Shown here in pieces: positions 5,097 to 6,965 of a stretch of DNA of 6,965 nucleotides. How positions within the stretch are numbered: the stretch's first letter is position 1; every line of letters begins with the position of its first letter. The DNA comes from Defluviitaleaceae bacterium (GTDB lineage: Bacteria; Bacillota; Clostridia; Lachnospirales; WRAX01). Where the stretch lies: contig WQVB01000064.1 in the NCBI GenBank assembly GCA_009781815.1, positions 1-6,965 on the forward strand. Reading direction: 5' to 3'. Both the position numbers and the translations under genes were made by a program. Below the pieces are notes generated by a model that was not told the origin of the DNA, ran no database searches, and worked only from the letters and a program-made list of their open reading frames with translations.

Positions 5097-5816
5097 CTAT
5101 TTTGCCCCCTCTTTTAATTCTTCTTTTGTGGTGCCTGTTAGCTTTATGAAAACACTTTCTAAATCAGGAACGGTTTTGAAAGAGTCATGTTTTTTGCAAA
5201 TATCGACAGGGTTGCCATATTCAACAATATTGCCTTTGTGGAGGAGGGCTACATTGTCGCAAAGGGCAACGGCCTCGTCCATATTGTGGGTAGTTAAAAA
5301 GATAGTTGTGCCTGCGGCTTTAAGGCCCAATATAAGGTCGTGTATGCCGAGGGCTGTGTTAGGGTCAAGGGCAGATGTTGGCTCGTCTAAGAAAAGCACC
5401 TTTGGGGCGTGGAGGATTGCACGGGCAAGGGCTAGACGTTGACGCATGCCTTTAGAAAGCTTTGCCACGGGTTTTTTGGCGGCATCACCAAGGCCTACGC
5501 TGTCAAGAGCTTGCTGCACCTTGCTTTTATCCACATTATATATGCCTGCAAAAAGATCAAGGTTTTGCTGGCAGGTAAGGCGACCGTATAGGCCATCATG
5601 CTCAAGCATAAGGCCAGTTTCGAGGGAAGATGCACCTGTTGTATGCTCACCTTCATCTTGGTTTATTAGTTTTGATAAAATGTTTATTATGGTTGTTTTG
5701 CCTGAGCCTGAAGGGCCTAAAAGACCAAAAACTTCGCCATCGGCTACTTCAAAATTAATATTGTCTAAAACTCTTTGTGTTCCAAAAGTTTTGACGATGT
5801 TTTTCATCATTATCAT
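5097..5816 (-). CDS. ABC transporter ATP-binding protein
   Basis: 239-aa cytosolic ATPase that powers the adjacent permease. Motifs in order: Walker A GPSGSGKTT (34-42), Q-loop region MLEHDGLY (70-77), signature LSKGMRQR (120-127), Walker B VLFLDEPTSALD (140-151) with catalytic Glu145, and switch His177 in LTTHNMDEA. The Q-loop position carries Glu72 instead of Gln, and the signature is LSKGM instead of LSGGQ; both occur in BcrA/ABC-2 exporter ATPases, so activity is expected. The protein has no C-terminal regulatory domain. AAGGAG (on + about 5827-5832) lies about ten bases before ATG 5816; ATGs at 5810 and 5807 are possible alternative starts. It has its own promoter at 5846-5874 and is the first gene of the exporter operon. 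Confidence 0.94.
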   Translation of the reverse strand: MIMMKNIVKTFGTQRVLDNINFEVADGEVFGLLGPSGSGKTTIINILSKLINQDEGEHTTGASSLETGLMLEHDGLYGRLTCQQNLDLFAGIYNVDKSKVQQALDSVGLGDAAKKPVAKLSKGMRQRLALARAILHAPKVLFLDEPTSALDPNTALGIHDLILGLKAAGTTIFLTTHNMDEAVALCDNVALLHKGNIVEYGNPVDICKKHDSFKTVPDLESVFIKLTGTTKEELKEGAK

Positions 5817-5845
5817 TTTTTTACTTCTCCTTTTTATTTTGGGTT

Positions 5846-5874
5846 ATTGTAACATGAGGGTGGGTGGGTGTCAA
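5846..5874 (-). promoter_or_regulatory. Sigma-A promoter of the ABC exporter operon
   Basis: On the minus strand TTGACA (5869-5874), a 17-bp C-rich spacer and TACAAT (5846-5851), with an extended -10 TG one base before. The start should be near 5839, giving a leader of only about 23 bases. The exporter can thus be transcribed separately from the LytTR-DUF3021 genes. No clear LytTR direct-repeat site is visible next to it. Confidence 0.8.
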
Positions 5875-5958
5875 GCTTTGCCTAAAAGCGGGGTTCGACC
5901 AAGTGTTCGGGATGACGACAAGTAAGCTTTTTCAAAATAGTAAATCGGAATGACGTGA

Positions 5959-6141
5959 GTCCACAATAGACCTGTAGCGAAATCCTCCCCTTCATGTCAT
6001 CCTGAGCTTGACTCAGGATCTATGTGGATTAGTGCATGCCCAACTAGGATTGCCCTTCTCCAATTAGATCCTGAGTCAAGCTCAGGATGACGACTAGGAG
6101 GGTGATGATTGTTTCGCTACATGTCTAATGACGCTGTGGAC
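5959..6141 (+). repeat. Nested palindromic element E3
   Basis: Perfect 26-bp inverted arms (5996-6021 and 6066-6091) flank a 44-base loop. The loop matches the E2 loop in the same orientation, most clearly over its second half. Each arm is a hairpin: CCTGAG, loop CTTGA, CTCAGG. Further out TGTAGCGAAA (5973-5982) is inverted against TTTCGCTACA (6112-6121), and GTCCACA (5959-5965) against TGTGGAC (6135-6141). The outer end stops one base before the DUF3021 stop codon. Compared with E1 and E2 the arm stem has two compensatory pair changes. Confidence 0.85.
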
Positions 6142-6142
6142 A

Positions 6143-6625
6143 CTATTCGTCTGCACTTCTCTCTTTGTAGCTAGACAATAGCTTTTTATATTTTTTATCC
6201 TCAAGTTTTGTTTTTAGTAACATGGAGCCAATGCCAAGTATGAAAAACACAACAAAGGATAATAAAAAGCTAAGCCATGCCTGCCATAAATCTAGGGGGA
6301 ACCATCTAAATATAATCACAAACAAGCCACAAGCCACGAGAGATAAAAACAGCAGCAAGGCACATCGCCATAAAAGCATGGTCTGCTTTAACACTATGTC
6401 AGATGTTAAGAGGGTTATTAAAGCACCAAGCACTGTAGATAGACCAAGTATTTGTGCTATATGTGCATAGGCAAGGCCTTCGCTGCCTAATATAGATAAA
6501 TCAATTTGACTGTTTGAGAAATTCACAAATATCCAGCCAATCATTGTTGTTGCTATAACGGTGCAGGCAAAAGTGGTGATTGTATGCCCTAAAAATAAAC
6601 CTAATATACTTTTATCTTCTTTCAC
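6143..6625 (-). CDS. DUF3021 family membrane protein (likely partner of LytTR regulator)
   Basis: 160-aa membrane protein with four predicted helices, at about 7-34, 54-76, 83-107 and 114-137, a short charged N-terminus and a charged cytoplasmic tail (138-160, with KTKLEDKKYKK). Size, four-helix layout and position directly after a LytTR gene match DUF3021 proteins. In streptococcal LytTR regulatory systems (HdrRM, BrsRM) a membrane protein encoded in this position restrains the LytTR activator; the same role is inferred here. It starts with GTG 6625, immediately after the LytTR stop codon, with GGAGGGAGG (6632-6640) as ribosome binding site inside the end of the LytTR gene. Family assignment rests on size, topology and context rather than on a strong motif. 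Confidence 0.75.
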   Translation of the reverse strand: MKEDKSILGLFLGHTITTFACTVIATTMIGWIFVNFSNSQIDLSILGSEGLAYAHIAQILGLSTVLGALITLLTSDIVLKQTMLLWRCALLLFLSLVACGLFVIIFRWFPLDLWQAWLSFLLSFVVFFILGIGSMLLKTKLEDKKYKKLLSSYKERSADE

Positions 6626-6965
6626 CTAATGCCTCCCTCCTAACTTGTTTTTTATAAAGACTGCATATTGCCTTGAAACCACAAGTCTTTCGCCATTTTC
6701 CATAACTAGGATTATCCTGCCGTCAATGTCCGACTTTAGGGATTTTATTTTGTTAAAGTTTACAATGCTAGATTTGCTAGCCCTAAAAAAATCCCCATTA
6801 TAAAGCTGTTCTTCAAGCTCATAAAGCCGCAGGCTTGTTTCATATACTGCCCCTTTGGTGTACAAAAACGTCTTTTTGTCTACCGTGTCAATATACAAAA
6901 TGGCAGAAGCGTCTAAAATGTGGGTTTGGTCATCTCTTGTGCCTGTTAGCTTAAAATCCAAAGCA
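6626..6965 (-). CDS. LytTR DNA-binding response regulator (N-terminus outside window)
   Basis: The C-terminal 113 residues are visible. They form a LytTR DNA-binding domain: a first strand pair (ASAILYIDTVDKKTFLYT), helix RLYELEEQL, then FFRASKSSIVNFNKI, GRIILVMENGERLVVSRQYA and a basic end. LytTR proteins use this beta-rich domain to bind paired direct repeats upstream of promoters. The frame stays open to the window edge. A TTG at 6961 could start translation, but relatives paired with DUF3021 genes are usually near 150 residues, so about 35 residues are probably missing. No receiver domain is visible; if it is absent, control would come from the DUF3021 partner rather than a kinase. The stop codon abuts the GTG of the next gene. 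Confidence 0.88.
   Translation of the reverse strand, partial: ALDFKLTGTRDDQTHILDASAILYIDTVDKKTFLYTKGAVYETSLRLYELEEQLYNGDFFRASKSSIVNFNKIKSLKSDIDGRIILVMENGERLVVSRQYAVFIKNKLGGRH

Larger units (their letters stand above)
5817..6142. other. Intergenic region between the DUF3021 gene and the ABC ATPase gene
   Basis: The 326 bp contain the exporter promoter and leader (5817-5874), a short stretch at 5889-5917 that resembles a decayed arm of the palindromic family (it ends CGGGATGACG), and element E3 (5959-6141). No gene and no intrinsic terminator for the DUF3021 gene are seen. Confidence 0.7.

Noticed and set aside
4660..5442. A 260-residue plus-strand open frame
   Set aside because: It lies opposite the ABC permease and ATPase genes, which have full family motifs. 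It has no ribosome binding site, and its product is low-complexity with Met, Ala and Arg excess.
5889..5917. A fourth copy of the E1-type arm upstream of the exporter promoter
   Set aside because: It shares the GTCATCCCG end on the minus strand, but the self-complementary hairpin and the CTTGA loop are not intact. It is at most a decayed fragment.

Overview
The window looks like chromosomal DNA from a low-to-moderate GC Gram-positive anaerobe, probably a Bacillota/Clostridia member. The reasons are strong AGGAGG-type ribosome binding sites, sigma-A promoters (TTGACA with a 17-bp spacer), GTG starts, short AbrB, LytTR and DUF3021 proteins, and a TPR regulator paired with a secreted peptide. 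No rRNA or tRNA is present, so assignment below phylum is not supported.

Layout. Positions 1-51 carry the last 16 codons of an unidentified upstream gene. An rtcB RNA ligase gene (107-1255, +) follows and ends at an intrinsic terminator. The 576-bp gap 1256-1831 holds a small hairpin repeat, a large nested palindrome (here E1), and a consensus promoter flanked by two dyads. That promoter drives a two-gene cassette. The first gene encodes a 440-aa HTH plus TPR regulator of RRNPP (quorum-sensing) architecture, starting at GTG 1832. The second, 19 bp downstream, encodes a 72-aa signal-peptide protein with a short Cys-rich and Asp-rich mature part. The 736-bp gap 3393-4128 holds a second copy of the palindrome in opposite orientation (E2), a strong bidirectional terminator, a third palindrome of a related design (E4), a partial duplicate of the terminator arm, and a possible minus-strand promoter. 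A 52-aa AbrB/SpoVT-type protein gene (4129-4287, +) follows, and it shares a bidirectional terminator with the convergent minus-strand genes.

On the minus strand, reading from the right edge, are a LytTR DNA-binding regulator (cut by the window edge), a four-helix DUF3021 membrane protein, a spacer with palindrome E3, and an ABC exporter (ATPase plus six-helix permease) with its own consensus promoter. Genes within each pair abut without a gap. The LytTR-DUF3021 pair resembles a LytTR regulatory system, in which the membrane protein restrains the regulator. The exporter next to it is a natural candidate target.

The most interesting material is the regulator-peptide cassette bracketed by inverted copies of one palindromic element, and the element family itself. 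Its arms are hairpins that show compensatory base changes between copies.
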